This document shows, one piece after another, positions 17,298-25,621 of a stretch of 64,000 nucleotides of DNA (its first letter is position 1; the number at the start of each line of letters is the position of its first letter). The stretch comes from Bradyrhizobium elkanii USDA 76. GTDB lineage: Bacteria > Pseudomonadota > Alphaproteobacteria > Rhizobiales > Xanthobacteraceae. The notes under the pieces were generated by a model. The model was not told where the DNA came from. It saw nothing but the letters and a program-made list of their open reading frames with translations, and searched no databases. A program made the position numbers and the translations under genes. Location: positions 1,728,001 through 1,792,000 of the forward strand of contig NZ_CP066356.1 in the NCBI RefSeq assembly GCF_023278185.1, in the 5' to 3' direction.

Positions 17298-18887
17298 TTA
17301 CACTCTGATATCGACGCCGCCGAGGGCGCCGGTTGCACGGCCGTAGGAGCGGCCCGCCGCTGCGGCGGGAACGCTGTCCTCCTCGGTGACGATCAAACGA
17401 TGGGCGTTCGGATTGGGCTGGCCATTGTTGTTCTGGCCCGACTGCGACTGGTCGCGCAGGCTGAACTGCAATCCGCCATTGCCGGTCGAGAGGCCGGCAT
17501 TGTCGAGCGCGCGCTGCAGCTGGTTGGCGTCCTGGCGCAGCATCGACAGCGTTTCCGGCCGTTCGACGGTGAGATGCGAGGTGACCTGGCCGTTGCGATC
17601 GACATCGATGCGGACATCGATGCGGCCGAGCTCGGCGGGGTCGAGCCGGATCTCGAAGCGACTCTTGCCGCTCTTGGCGGAGGCGGCGATCTGCATCGCA
17701 AGCCCGCTGAGCGGCACAGCGGCGCTTTGCGCGGCGTTGGTCACGGTCAATTGTGCGGTCGCGGACGGCGTCGTCTGGGTGGTCGCGGGTTGCGGCTGCA
17801 GTGCGTTCGCCGCCTGCGCGCTGGGATCGGGGGTCGTGAGCTGGGCCTGCGCGGCGGCGTGGCCGCCGGCCGCCGGCGTCGGCGCGGCATTGCCGTCGCC
17901 GCTCGCGTCGGCCTTGATGGCATCGGCCGCACCGTCTGCGGCGGCCTTCGCCTTGCCGGCAACGGCGGCCGGCTGCACGGCGGCGGGAACGATGTTGGTC
18001 GGAGCAGCCTGCGCGGTGTTGGCGCTGCCCGCCGCGGCGCCGTCCTGGTCGGCCGGCATCGTTGCTGTCGCGTCCTTCGTGGTGACCTGTGTCTTGGCCT
18101 GCATTGTCGTCTTGGTGGCGGGCGTTCCGGCGGCAACCGTGGCGGCGAATGTCGCATCGCCGCTCGCTGTCGCAGCGCCCGAAGCCGTTGCCGCATCGCC
18201 GGGGGTGATGATTTGCGCGTCGGTCTTGACGCCGGCCGCCTTGGCGACCTTGTCGGCGTTCGCCGTGGTGGCCGCGGCCGCTGCGGTGTCGGCGCCGGCA
18301 GGCGCGCCGCTGCCGCCCGCCGCGCCGGTGCCGGCGATGGCCGAGCTTGCCGCAATGGCCGCTGCCGCGATCGCGAGCGGTGCGGCCGGCTGGTCGGACG
18401 GCGCGGTGGCCGCCGGTGTCGGGGCAGTCGCCGGTGTCGCGGCAACGGGAGCAATCACGGCATTCACGGTTGCCGCACCGGGATCCTGCTGCGCAGCGGG
18501 CTGCGTCGCGTCCGGCTGGTCACTGGTCGATTTGGCATCGGAGCTCGATTTCGAGTCGTCCGATTTCGACTTGGTCTTGGACGGCGCGTCGCTGTCGCTG
18601 TCGACCTTGTTGTCGTCCCGCGAACTGCCGGAATCCCGCGACGTCCTGTCGGGGCCCGCGCTGGTGTCGCGGGGGCGCGCGTCGGTCGTCGAGGGCGGAT
18701 CGTCGGACCGCCGCGAGGGCGCCGGCTGGGAGTCGTAGCGGCTGTCGTTTGCGGACGCAGTGTTGCTGTCGACCAGCGCGGCAAAGCCGTCGTTCCCCGC
18801 CTGCGAAGCGGGATCGGGCCGCGACGACCGCTGCGTCGCACCCTGAAAAGACCGGCCTGCCAATGCTTCCGACGTGACGCTGACCAC
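17298..18887 (-). CDS. fliK: flagellar hook-length control protein FliK
   Basis: 529 residues from a GTG (MVSVTSEALAGRSFQ) that has GAGGG six bases upstream. Most of the protein is alanine/threonine/proline-rich low complexity, as in FliK rulers. The C-terminal Flg_hook domain (about the last 130 residues) holds SRFEIRLDPAELGRIDVRID and LTVERPETLSMLRQDANQL followed by RALDNAGL. FliK measures hook length and switches export specificity. It is transcribed just ahead of flgD. The low-complexity body produces long open frames on the other strand, which I disregard. Confidence 0.88.
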   Translation of the reverse strand: MVSVTSEALAGRSFQGATQRSSRPDPASQAGNDGFAALVDSNTASANDSRYDSQPAPSRRSDDPPSTTDARPRDTSAGPDRTSRDSGSSRDDNKVDSDSDAPSKTKSKSDDSKSSSDAKSTSDQPDATQPAAQQDPGAATVNAVIAPVAATPATAPTPAATAPSDQPAAPLAIAAAAIAASSAIAGTGAAGGSGAPAGADTAAAAATTANADKVAKAAGVKTDAQIITPGDAATASGAATASGDATFAATVAAGTPATKTTMQAKTQVTTKDATATMPADQDGAAAGSANTAQAAPTNIVPAAVQPAAVAGKAKAAADGAADAIKADASGDGNAAPTPAAGGHAAAQAQLTTPDPSAQAANALQPQPATTQTTPSATAQLTVTNAAQSAAVPLSGLAMQIAASAKSGKSRFEIRLDPAELGRIDVRIDVDRNGQVTSHLTVERPETLSMLRQDANQLQRALDNAGLSTGNGGLQFSLRDQSQSGQNNNGQPNPNAHRLIVTEEDSVPAAAAGRSYGRATGALGGVDIRV

Positions 18888-19246
18888 TGCCAACCCTCGT
18901 AAATGAGACTTCCAGCGTTTTGTCAGCAAGGAGTGGGCCAACCAGGGATGGCAATAAATAATGAGTTATTTCATATGGTTACTGGCTATCTGGGCCGGCT
19001 GGAGCGGGTTCCCGGCGGGTCTCCTTTTTGCCCGGCGGCAAGATTTGCCGTCCACGCGCGGCGCGGCAGAGCTTCCGCCGGATTGCCTCACCGGAATACG
19101 GCCTATATTAAAGGTGGCCTCCAACGCGTCCGAACCGACCGAACCGGCCTTGGATGTGTTCTAAGGCTCTCTGGACAAAAGGCTTTTTCCAATATCGTCG
19201 CGGAGCGCGTAAGCTCGCCGCGACAGTGATCAATGACCGCTTAAAG

Positions 19247-20443
19247 ATGCTCAACAGTCTGGATCTCGAAGGCCGCCCTGAAGATACACGGATCGTCGTT
19301 GCCATGTCCGGCGGCGTCGACTCGTCGGTGACGGCTGCGCTGTTGAAGTCGCAGGGCTATGACGTGGTCGGGATCACGCTGCAGCTCTACGACCACGGCG
19401 CTGCAACCCATCGCAAGGGCGCCTGCTGCGCCGGCCGCGACATCCATGATGCGCGCAATGTCGCCGAACGGATCGGCATCCCGCATTACGTGCTCGATTA
19501 CGAAAGCCGCTTCAAGCAATCGGTGATCGACAATTTCGCCGACAGCTACGCGCTCGGCGAGACGCCGGTGCCGTGCATCGAGTGCAACCGTTCGGTCAAG
19601 TTTCGCGATCTGCTCGCGACCGCGCGCGAGCTCGGCGCGCAGGCGCTCGCCACTGGCCACTATGTCGTCTCGCGGCGGCTTGCCGACGGATCGCGCTCGC
19701 TCACTTGCGCCGCGGATGCCGATCGCGACCAGAGCTATTTCCTGTTCGCGACCACGCGCGAGCAGCTCGACTTCCTGCGCTTCCCGCTCGGCGACATGAC
19801 CAAGCCGCAGACCCGCGAGCTGGCGCGCCGCTTCGATCTCGAGGTCGCCGACAAGCAGGACAGCCAGGACATCTGTTTCGTGCCGACCGGCCGCTACACC
19901 GACATCATCGGACGGCTGAAGCCGAATGCGATCGCGCCGGGCGACATCGTCGATCTCGACGGTCATGTGATCGGCCAGCACCAGGGCATCGTCCATTTCA
20001 CCGTCGGCCAGCGCAAGGGGCTCGGCATTGCCTCCGGCAGCCCGCTCTATGTGGTCAAGCTCGATGCGGCGACGCGCCGTGTCGTGGTCGGGCCGCGCGA
20101 GGCGCTGCGGATGGATCGCATCGCGCTGCGCGACGTCAACTGGATCGGCGACGGCGCGCTGGATCGCGTGATCGGCGAGGGCATCGAGATCTATGTCCGC
20201 GTGCGTTCGACGCGCGCGCCGCAGCCGGCGTGGCTCCGCGCCGCCGATGGCGGCTATGAGGTCGAGCTCGTCGCCGGCGAGGAGGGCGTGTCGCCCGGCC
20301 AGGCCTGCGTGTTCTACGACGCAGCCTCCGGGCAGGCGCGTGTGCTCGGCGGCGGCTTCATCAGGAGTGCAAGCGCAAGCCGCGCAATACGCGCCGCGAC
20401 GCAGGACGCGTTGGCGCCGATTGCAGAAGCGGTTCGCGGATAG
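19247..20443 (+). CDS. mnmA: tRNA-specific 2-thiouridylase MnmA
   Basis: 398 residues. It shows the PP-loop SGGVDSS (21-27), the catalytic cysteine in PVPCIECN, the second reactive cysteine in SQDICFVP and the GHYV/QSYFLF motifs. It thiolates U34 of tRNA Lys, Glu and Gln using persulfide sulfur. I chose the ATG of MLNSLDLEG; upstream in-frame sequence has no family similarity. The methyltransferase gene starts 25 bases after its stop and may be in the same transcript. Confidence 0.95.
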   Translation: MLNSLDLEGRPEDTRIVVAMSGGVDSSVTAALLKSQGYDVVGITLQLYDHGAATHRKGACCAGRDIHDARNVAERIGIPHYVLDYESRFKQSVIDNFADSYALGETPVPCIECNRSVKFRDLLATARELGAQALATGHYVVSRRLADGSRSLTCAADADRDQSYFLFATTREQLDFLRFPLGDMTKPQTRELARRFDLEVADKQDSQDICFVPTGRYTDIIGRLKPNAIAPGDIVDLDGHVIGQHQGIVHFTVGQRKGLGIASGSPLYVVKLDAATRRVVVGPREALRMDRIALRDVNWIGDGALDRVIGEGIEIYVRVRSTRAPQPAWLRAADGGYEVELVAGEEGVSPGQACVFYDAASGQARVLGGGFIRSASASRAIRAATQDALAPIAEAVRG

Positions 20444-20468
20444 ACAGAAGAAACTTCGGGGCAGGGGA

Positions 20469-21107
20469 ATGGCTGGGGACATCGACCGCGAAGGGGTCGA
20501 AAAAGCGTATGGCCGCTGGGCACCGATCTACGATCTGGTGTTCGGCAAGGTGTTCGATCAGGGCCGTCAGTCGACGATCGCGGAAGCCGATCGGATCGGC
20601 GGCCGCGTGCTCGATGTCGGCGTCGGCACCGGGCTCTCGCTGTCGGAATACAAGCGCACCACGAAACTATGCGGCGTCGATATTTCCGAGCCGATGCTGC
20701 GGCGGGCGCTCAAGCGCGTGCGCGCGCAGGGCCTCAGCAATGTCGAGGCGCTGGCGGTGATGGACGCCAAGAATCTCGCATTTCCGGATGCGTTCTTCGA
20801 CGCGGTGGTCGCGCAATATGTCATCACCGCGGTGCCGGATCCCGAGGCGACGCTCGACGATTTCATCCGCGTGCTGAAGCCCGGCGGCGAACTGATCCTA
20901 GTCAATCACATCGGCGCCGAGAGCGGCCCGCGCCGCGTCTTCGAGCTCGCCTTCGCGCCGCTGGCGCGGCGGCTCGGCTGGCGTCCGGAGTTTCCGTGGG
21001 AGCGGCTGACCAATTGGGCGGCGAAGCATGGCGGGGTCAGCCTTGCGGAGCGCCGCCCGATGCCGCCGATGGGGCATTTCTCGCTGATCCGCTTCCGCAA
21101 ATCGTGA
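20469..21107 (+). CDS. pmtA: SAM-dependent methyltransferase, PmtA-like phosphatidylethanolamine N-methyltransferase
   Basis: 212 residues from an ATG preceded by GCAGGGGA. Motif I is VLDVGVGTGLSLSEY, then CGVDISEPMLRRAL, and the post-motif region has FFDAVVAQYVITAVPDPEATL. The N-terminus YGRWAPIYDLVFGKVFDQGR is shared with Rhodobacter/Sinorhizobium-type PmtA enzymes that make phosphatidylcholine. The size is right for that class. The substrate is inferred; a quinone-type methyltransferase is the alternative. Confidence 0.72.
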   Translation: MAGDIDREGVEKAYGRWAPIYDLVFGKVFDQGRQSTIAEADRIGGRVLDVGVGTGLSLSEYKRTTKLCGVDISEPMLRRALKRVRAQGLSNVEALAVMDAKNLAFPDAFFDAVVAQYVITAVPDPEATLDDFIRVLKPGGELILVNHIGAESGPRRVFELAFAPLARRLGWRPEFPWERLTNWAAKHGGVSLAERRPMPPMGHFSLIRFRKS

Positions 21108-21160
21108 GGTTGCGGCGATTTTGACGGGGAACATCGGCGCGCCGTCATGGTTTTCTCGTC

Positions 21161-21526
21161 ATGAGGATCAATCGAGCACTCGCTTTATCCTGTGTGCTGA
21201 TAATGGCACCCGCTGTGGCCGTGGCGCAGGCGCCGCCGACATCAGCCACACCGCCGGCCCAGACCGCGCCACCGGCGCCGTCGCGCACCGCCGCAAATTG
21301 CGCGCCGCAGCAGCCTTCGCATCCTGGTGCCGTGGTTCCGGAAGGAACCACCACCGGGCAGAGCAGCCAGCCGCTGGGCGACAAGCTCGCCAAATCCGAC
21401 GGGGTGTTGTGCCCGCCGGCCGGGGTCGATCCCGAAATGCGCGCGCCGACCCCGCAAGGCGGCAACACGCCGGTGATTCCACCGCCCGGCAGCCCCGGCG
21501 GCGACCAATCGGTGAGGCCGAAATAG
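21161..21526 (+). CDS. proline-rich exported protein, unknown function
   Basis: 121 residues. The signal peptide MRINRALALSCVLIMAPAVAVAQ (cleavage after AVA) precedes a proline/threonine/alanine-rich region and a C-terminal part with LAKSDGVLCPPAGVDPEMRA and PPPGSPGGD. Two cysteines (NCAPQQP and VLCPP) may form a disulfide. Bradyrhizobium genomes often carry such a gene near this tRNA (from memory). No function can be assigned. Confidence 0.65.
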   Translation: MRINRALALSCVLIMAPAVAVAQAPPTSATPPAQTAPPAPSRTAANCAPQQPSHPGAVVPEGTTTGQSSQPLGDKLAKSDGVLCPPAGVDPEMRAPTPQGGNTPVIPPPGSPGGDQSVRPK

Positions 21527-21642
21527 CCTCTGTCTGCAATAAGTTGCTGCCACGTCCGGGTTTGCTTGACAGGCGCGCATGCCACTCTTTATATGCCGCG
21601 CGTTCGCACCCGCGGCTCACCGGCCGCCGATGGCGAGCCCAT

Positions 21643-21719
21643 GGCGGGGTAGCTCAGCTGGTTAGAGCACGGGAATCATAATCCTGGGGTCGGGGGTTCG
21701 AGTCCCTCCCCCGCTACCA
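21643..21719 (+). tRNA. tRNA-Met (anticodon CAT), elongator type
   Basis: 77 bases including encoded CCA. Acceptor GGCGGGG pairs with CCCCGCT (one G-T), the D arm is GCTC...GAGC, the anticodon arm CGGGA-ATCATAA-TCCTG presents CAT, and the T arm is GGGGG-TTCGAGT-CCCTC. The TCATAAT loop and GGGGTC variable arm resemble elongator tRNA-Met; tRNA-Ile2 with lysidine is the alternative for a CAT anticodon. A defence-rich island begins directly downstream. Confidence 0.92.
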
Positions 21720-22230
21720 GATCCAGCATAACCCCTTGATTTCCCAGACTTGGCCGATGGAAGTCGACGCGAGGGATGTCTCATTGATACATCCGAGGCG
21801 GCCGCTGATCAAATTCCACGGCCCAACCCACCGCACGACATAACGCCGCTCAAGATCAACGTGCCGCCCTAGCGGCGGCGGCTTATCGCCGCCATCCGTC
21901 CTTTAGTCATTGCAGCAGCTGCAGGTAGCGACAGGCATGGGCACCGTTTTTCAGGCGGGCAAATCGACGGCGTTGATCGTGCTATCGTGGGAGCTCACTC
22001 TCTTCTCCTACATCGGTTAGATGGGCGGGGATCTGAGCTCGTGAAGTTGGCGGAGGGCGCACTTGCTCCAAGCGAAGCGCACTGCATGCCGTTTTATGCC
22101 CAGGTCATCGTGCAGGAAGGTAAGAGTCGGAATTTCGATTCCTACAAATCGAGGACGTGGCACGCTAACGTTCCCGGGTGATGGTTACCGTGGGCGCGGT
22201 CGCGACCGCATGCTCTCTCTATCCTTGGGC
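21720..22230. other. about 500 bases without a convincing gene, left edge of the accessory island
   Basis: No ORF here has coding character; one 64-codon frame at 21987-22181 has no recognisable family. A perfect 14-base palindrome, GCGGTC-GCGACCGC at about 22197-22210, is the only structure seen before the hairpin at 22231. Because it directly follows the tRNA 3' end, it is where an integrated element would begin. Confidence 0.4.
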
Positions 22231-22256
22231 GGGAGGCATTAGTCACTAATGCTCCC
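22231..22256 (+). other. strong hairpin upstream of the reverse transcriptase gene
   Basis: GGGA-(G bulge)-GCATTAG-TCA-CTAATGC-TCCC: eleven base pairs with one bulged G and a three-base loop. It lies about 265 bases before the retron-type reverse transcriptase, in the place where a retron msr-msd RNA is usually encoded. It has no T tract, so it is not an obvious terminator. Confidence 0.55.
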
Positions 22257-22400
22257 TGTCACCTAAGACTGCTGCTGATCCCGAAGCCCGATTTGGCGGA
22301 AGCGTTGATCTGCGAGCGTCGGCGACCTAAGGCCAAATATCCATGTGAATTTCCCAAGGAGGACGTGGCGCCAGCGCGATGCGCTGCTATTGAAGATGCT

Positions 22401-22521
22401 ACGAGGTCTCCCCTCGCATGCGCGCTGTCGTAACTGCGGCGTAAGAGCGAAAGTCTAATCAAGGATCGTGCGCGCCACGTTGCTCGCTGAATGCCTGGCG
22501 TGATTGGAAGGGAGACCTCGT
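22401..22521 (+). ncRNA. candidate retron-type structured RNA bounded by 12-base inverted arms
   Basis: ACGAGGTCTCCC at 22401-22412 is exactly complementary to GGGAGACCTCGT at 22510-22521, enclosing 97 bases directly ahead of the reverse transcriptase; the second arm includes the ribosome site and part of the GTG start. Paired outer arms (a1/a2) around msr-msd upstream of the RT are the retron layout. The interior is short for a retron RNA, so the true RNA may start further upstream (a hairpin lies at 22231-22256), or this may be a translational control stem. Confidence 0.4.
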
Positions 22522-24118
22522 GCCCAGCCTTGCATCGTTCTTCGGCGCTCCTATCCGGGTCACCGTTCCAAACGAGCTCACGTGCGAAGCCGAGCTGCTG
22601 AAGTTTCTTGCTCTGTCGACAGCCGAACTCAAGAAGATTTGGTGGTTTCGGGGCCGGATGTATCAGAAGTTCGAGATTTCGAAAGGCGGACAAAAGAAGC
22701 GCGTCATAAGCGCACCGGACCGCCGATTGAAGATGCTGCAGACAAAGATCGCGTCCTCGCTCGCGTCGATATACAGACCGCGGAATCCCGTTCATGGCTT
22801 TGTGGACGGCCGCTCGGTCAAAACGAACGCTACGGCTCATCTCCGGAGCAAGTTCGTGTTGAACTTGGACATCGAAGGCTTCTTTATGGCCATCACGGAA
22901 GGACGCGTGTCCGGCCTAATGGGTGCGCTCGGCGTCGACGGTCGAGTCGCTGAAATCCTGGCGCGGATCTGCTGCAACGAGGGTGTCCTGCCCCAAGGCG
23001 CGCCTAGCAGTCCAGTAATTTCCAACATGATCTGCTTCCGGATGGACAAGGAATTGCAGACAATCGCGAAGGAAAGCCGCTGCATCTACACCAGGTATGC
23101 CGACGATATCACTTTCTCCAGCTACCAGCCGCTGACCTTGCTATTCGAAGGACCCCCGCCGCCGGCCGGGAATTTCCCGCCCGATTTGCTCAAGGATCGG
23201 CTTCGCGGAGCTTTCCGATCCAACGGCTTCGCGATCAATCCGCAGAAGATCCACTACGCCGACAAGCATTCGCGCCGAACAGTGACCGGCCTCAAGATCA
23301 ACGAGTTCGTCAACGTCGACCGAAAATACGTACGAAACACCCGCGCAGCCTTGTTCGTGACCGAAACACGAGGCGCTGCGGTCGCCCAGAAGATTCTCAA
23401 AGACAAGTATGGTCGCGAAGCGACGCTCGCGTCGCATCTTCGCGGACGGATATCCTGGGTGGGGCACATCAAGGGACCTTCGGACCCGATTTTCCGTGGT
23501 CTGGCCTCGCGCTACAACAAGCTCTTCCCTTCCGAGAAACTCGAAATTCTGCCAACGAATTTGGAGATCAGGGAGCGCGCGGTGTGGGTAGTCGAGCATT
23601 GGGCAGATGACGCAGCGGAAGGCAGCGCGCAGGGCACGGCTTTCTTCTTGAAGTCAGTGGGTCTCGTTACGGCCTGGCATTGCGTGGAGGGGGCGACAGA
23701 GATCGCGGTCTATCACCCCAGCAAGACTTCGAATAAATTCAAGGTGACGGTCGCCAAGAACGACGCGCATCGGGACTTGGCCGTGCTCGCACACGAAATA
23801 CCCGTCACCGAGTACTACGAGTTCGACATCTCGAAACGCACATTCAAGGTCGGCGACAATACGACGGCGATTGGATTTCCGAGCTTCGGCCCAGGCGACA
23901 AGATCAACGTCCGATCCGGGTCGATAACCTCGTTGCCCACGAAGAGCGCCGTCCCGATGATCGAGGTGACGCAAAAGCTCTCGCAAGGCATGTCCGGCGG
24001 TCCGTTGCTCGATGATGACGGCGCGGTCGCCGGTGTCAATCATAAAGGCGGACCAGGAGAGGCCAGAGATTTCGCCGTGCACGTGAACGCGCTGACCGAC
24101 TGGCTGAGCAAGTCGTAG
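22520..24118 (+). CDS. retron-type reverse transcriptase fused to a trypsin-like serine protease
   Basis: 532 residues from GTG (AAGGGA eight bases upstream). Residues 1-340 are a retron-class RT: RVISAPDRRLKMLQ (53-75 area), NPVHGF at 89-94 (retron region X position), LNLDIEGFF (115-122), LPQGAPSSPVISN (157-169), catalytic YADD at 193-196, and VTGLKIN with the retron VTG triplet at 255-257. Residues about 355-532 are a chymotrypsin-fold protease with the triad H387 (TAWHCVE), D419 (AHRDLAVL) and S492 (GMSGGPLL). Both halves look catalytically complete. Retrons with a protease effector joined to the RT are catalogued among anti-phage retrons; the model is that phage disturbs the RT-msDNA complex and releases the effector. 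The subtype number is not assigned here. It converges on the Argonaute operon with an 81-base gap. Confidence 0.9.
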   Translation: MPSLASFFGAPIRVTVPNELTCEAELLKFLALSTAELKKIWWFRGRMYQKFEISKGGQKKRVISAPDRRLKMLQTKIASSLASIYRPRNPVHGFVDGRSVKTNATAHLRSKFVLNLDIEGFFMAITEGRVSGLMGALGVDGRVAEILARICCNEGVLPQGAPSSPVISNMICFRMDKELQTIAKESRCIYTRYADDITFSSYQPLTLLFEGPPPPAGNFPPDLLKDRLRGAFRSNGFAINPQKIHYADKHSRRTVTGLKINEFVNVDRKYVRNTRAALFVTETRGAAVAQKILKDKYGREATLASHLRGRISWVGHIKGPSDPIFRGLASRYNKLFPSEKLEILPTNLEIRERAVWVVEHWADDAAEGSAQGTAFFLKSVGLVTAWHCVEGATEIAVYHPSKTSNKFKVTVAKNDAHRDLAVLAHEIPVTEYYEFDISKRTFKVGDNTTAIGFPSFGPGDKINVRSGSITSLPTKSAVPMIEVTQKLSQGMSGGPLLDDDGAVAGVNHKGGPGEARDFAVHVNALTDWLSKS

Positions 24119-24199
24119 AGATGTCCGGACCATGGCTTCAAGGCGCCCTTGGGCGGACTCAGGCGCCTGGCGATACCCACAACGACTTAGGCGATTTCG

Positions 24200-25621
24200 C
24201 TACATGAAGAAGCGAAACTGATACGGTGTCGAACCCAGGCCGTCCATGCGCTTGACGACGCGCGCGAGCACTTTCGCGTAAGCCATCGTCACCGGCAGCA
24301 TGTCGTACAGCGCGTCGTTGTTCCAATCCATCTTCGCGAGAGCGAGAGCCGAACGCGCCGTGTCGTCCCAACTACCATGGCCCGCGTGGCGCACCAGACG
24401 GATCGGGCGCGGCGTGCTACGACCTCCTTGATAATATGAGCGTTCGGCAACGCCCTTCACGTCGCCGTGCATCCAAAGCAGGCACTCCCGATCCCCGAGC
24501 GGGATCAGCGTGCCGCGTTCAACTGGATAGCCGAAAGGCTTTCCTTTAGCGCCGCCTTGCCGGTCGCGTTCGATCCTGACGCCGCGCCAGCCCACGTCCT
24601 CAACGACCTGCACCAAGTCGACCGCCTCGCAGAGATGCAACGCCTCCATGCAGCCGTCGATCTCCTCCTTCTTGAACTCTGTAGTCTTGTGCACCGTGAC
24701 CCTGCGAGGCGTGCGGCCCGAGTGCCTTCTGCGATAGAGGTCCAACGATCTGCTCATGACACGGAACATCTCGGTCCGGGACATGAAAGGGTTTTCTCGC
24801 TGAACGTCGATTTCGTGGGCGTCGTAGGCGACAAACTCGAGACCGGCACCTTCGGCGTCGAAGACCTGACTGCAGCATGTTACGAAGCGCGGCCGGTCCG
24901 ATTCGGTCGGACGCACCGCGTAGGAGAGACCGATATAGGCGGCCTCAGGGTCCGTGTCAGCGAGCTTCCAGGGGACGCCTCCCGCCTTCGCGTAAATCGC
25001 AAGTCCGATGCGCCACATGACGCTTGCGCGGTCCGGATAGGCGAGCGCGCGGTCTTCGCGTACCAATTGGATCGGAATGCGTCGCGCGGCGGTCGCCGCC
25101 TTGAGGTGGTCGCGGAGGTCGAAATCGTCGCCGGCGGACCCCACGAAGCCCGCGGCCCAGCTTTGCGGGATGTAGATGAAGACAATGTCGAACGCATCCC
25201 GACGCGCCTCGAGAGATTGGATGGCGCGAATCAGCCGATCCGCCAACACGACGTGGGGCCTAGCCGAGTCCTTCATTTCGAACTCCAGCCGATCGTCCAA
25301 CTCGAAGTGGCAATCCTTAACGGCGCCTCGCATATCGAGATTGAACGCCTTGCGGAAGCCGGGCCAGGCCGGGAGGTAGTCCTTGCGTTCGGTCGCCTTG
25401 AACTCGGCCGCGAGTTCTTTCATGAAGCCGTAGAGTCGCGCCCCCTGCCGGGCCGGTGCGATCGTCGCGATCCGAATGGGGTTGGGGACTAGGCCTGACG
25501 AATAGGGACCAAACCGCAACAGCCCGCGCAGGGGGTGCAGGTCGACGTCGGATGTTCGCTCGGGATGGAATGCGAGCTCGGCTTCCGGGATGAAAAGGTG
25601 AGGCGATATCTCGCTCGTCAT
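24200..25621 (-). CDS. short prokaryotic Argonaute (MID-PIWI), SPARSA subunit
   Basis: 473 residues from the ATG overlapping the SIR2-APAZ stop (ATGA, 25618-25621). Length and order fit short pAgos: an N-terminal segment (LHPLRGLLRFGPYSSGL), a MID domain with VFIYIPQSWAAGF and DHLKAATAARRIPIQLV (guide 5'-phosphate pocket region), then PIWI with AAYIGLSYAVRP and RVTVHKTTEFKKEEIDG. In nucleolytic Argonautes the position after IG is an aspartate; here it is Leu-Ser, so the PIWI is inactive for cleavage, as expected for short pAgos. With its SIR2-APAZ partner it should form a guide-dependent sensor that triggers NAD+ depletion. In-frame sequence upstream of this ATG is the antisense/overlap of the SIR2 gene and is not part of the protein. 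Confidence 0.92.
   Translation of the reverse strand: MTSEISPHLFIPEAELAFHPERTSDVDLHPLRGLLRFGPYSSGLVPNPIRIATIAPARQGARLYGFMKELAAEFKATERKDYLPAWPGFRKAFNLDMRGAVKDCHFELDDRLEFEMKDSARPHVVLADRLIRAIQSLEARRDAFDIVFIYIPQSWAAGFVGSAGDDFDLRDHLKAATAARRIPIQLVREDRALAYPDRASVMWRIGLAIYAKAGGVPWKLADTDPEAAYIGLSYAVRPTESDRPRFVTCCSQVFDAEGAGLEFVAYDAHEIDVQRENPFMSRTEMFRVMSRSLDLYRRRHSGRTPRRVTVHKTTEFKKEEIDGCMEALHLCEAVDLVQVVEDVGWRGVRIERDRQGGAKGKPFGYPVERGTLIPLGDRECLLWMHGDVKGVAERSYYQGGRSTPRPIRLVRHAGHGSWDDTARSALALAKMDWNNDALYDMLPVTMAYAKVLARVVKRMDGLGSTPYQFRFFM

Noticed and set aside
17037..18902. 621-residue plus-strand open frame, Gly/Arg-rich
   Set aside because: Mirror of the low-complexity FliK gene; no motif, no ribosome site.
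21987..22181. 64-residue ORF after the tRNA
   Set aside because: No recognisable family and weak coding character; region is more likely island edge or RNA-coding.
22364..22432. 22-codon GTG leader ORF after an AAGGAGG site upstream of the RT
   Set aside because: Only one site and no homologue; it overlaps the first arm of the inverted repeat, so the RNA structure explains the region equally well.
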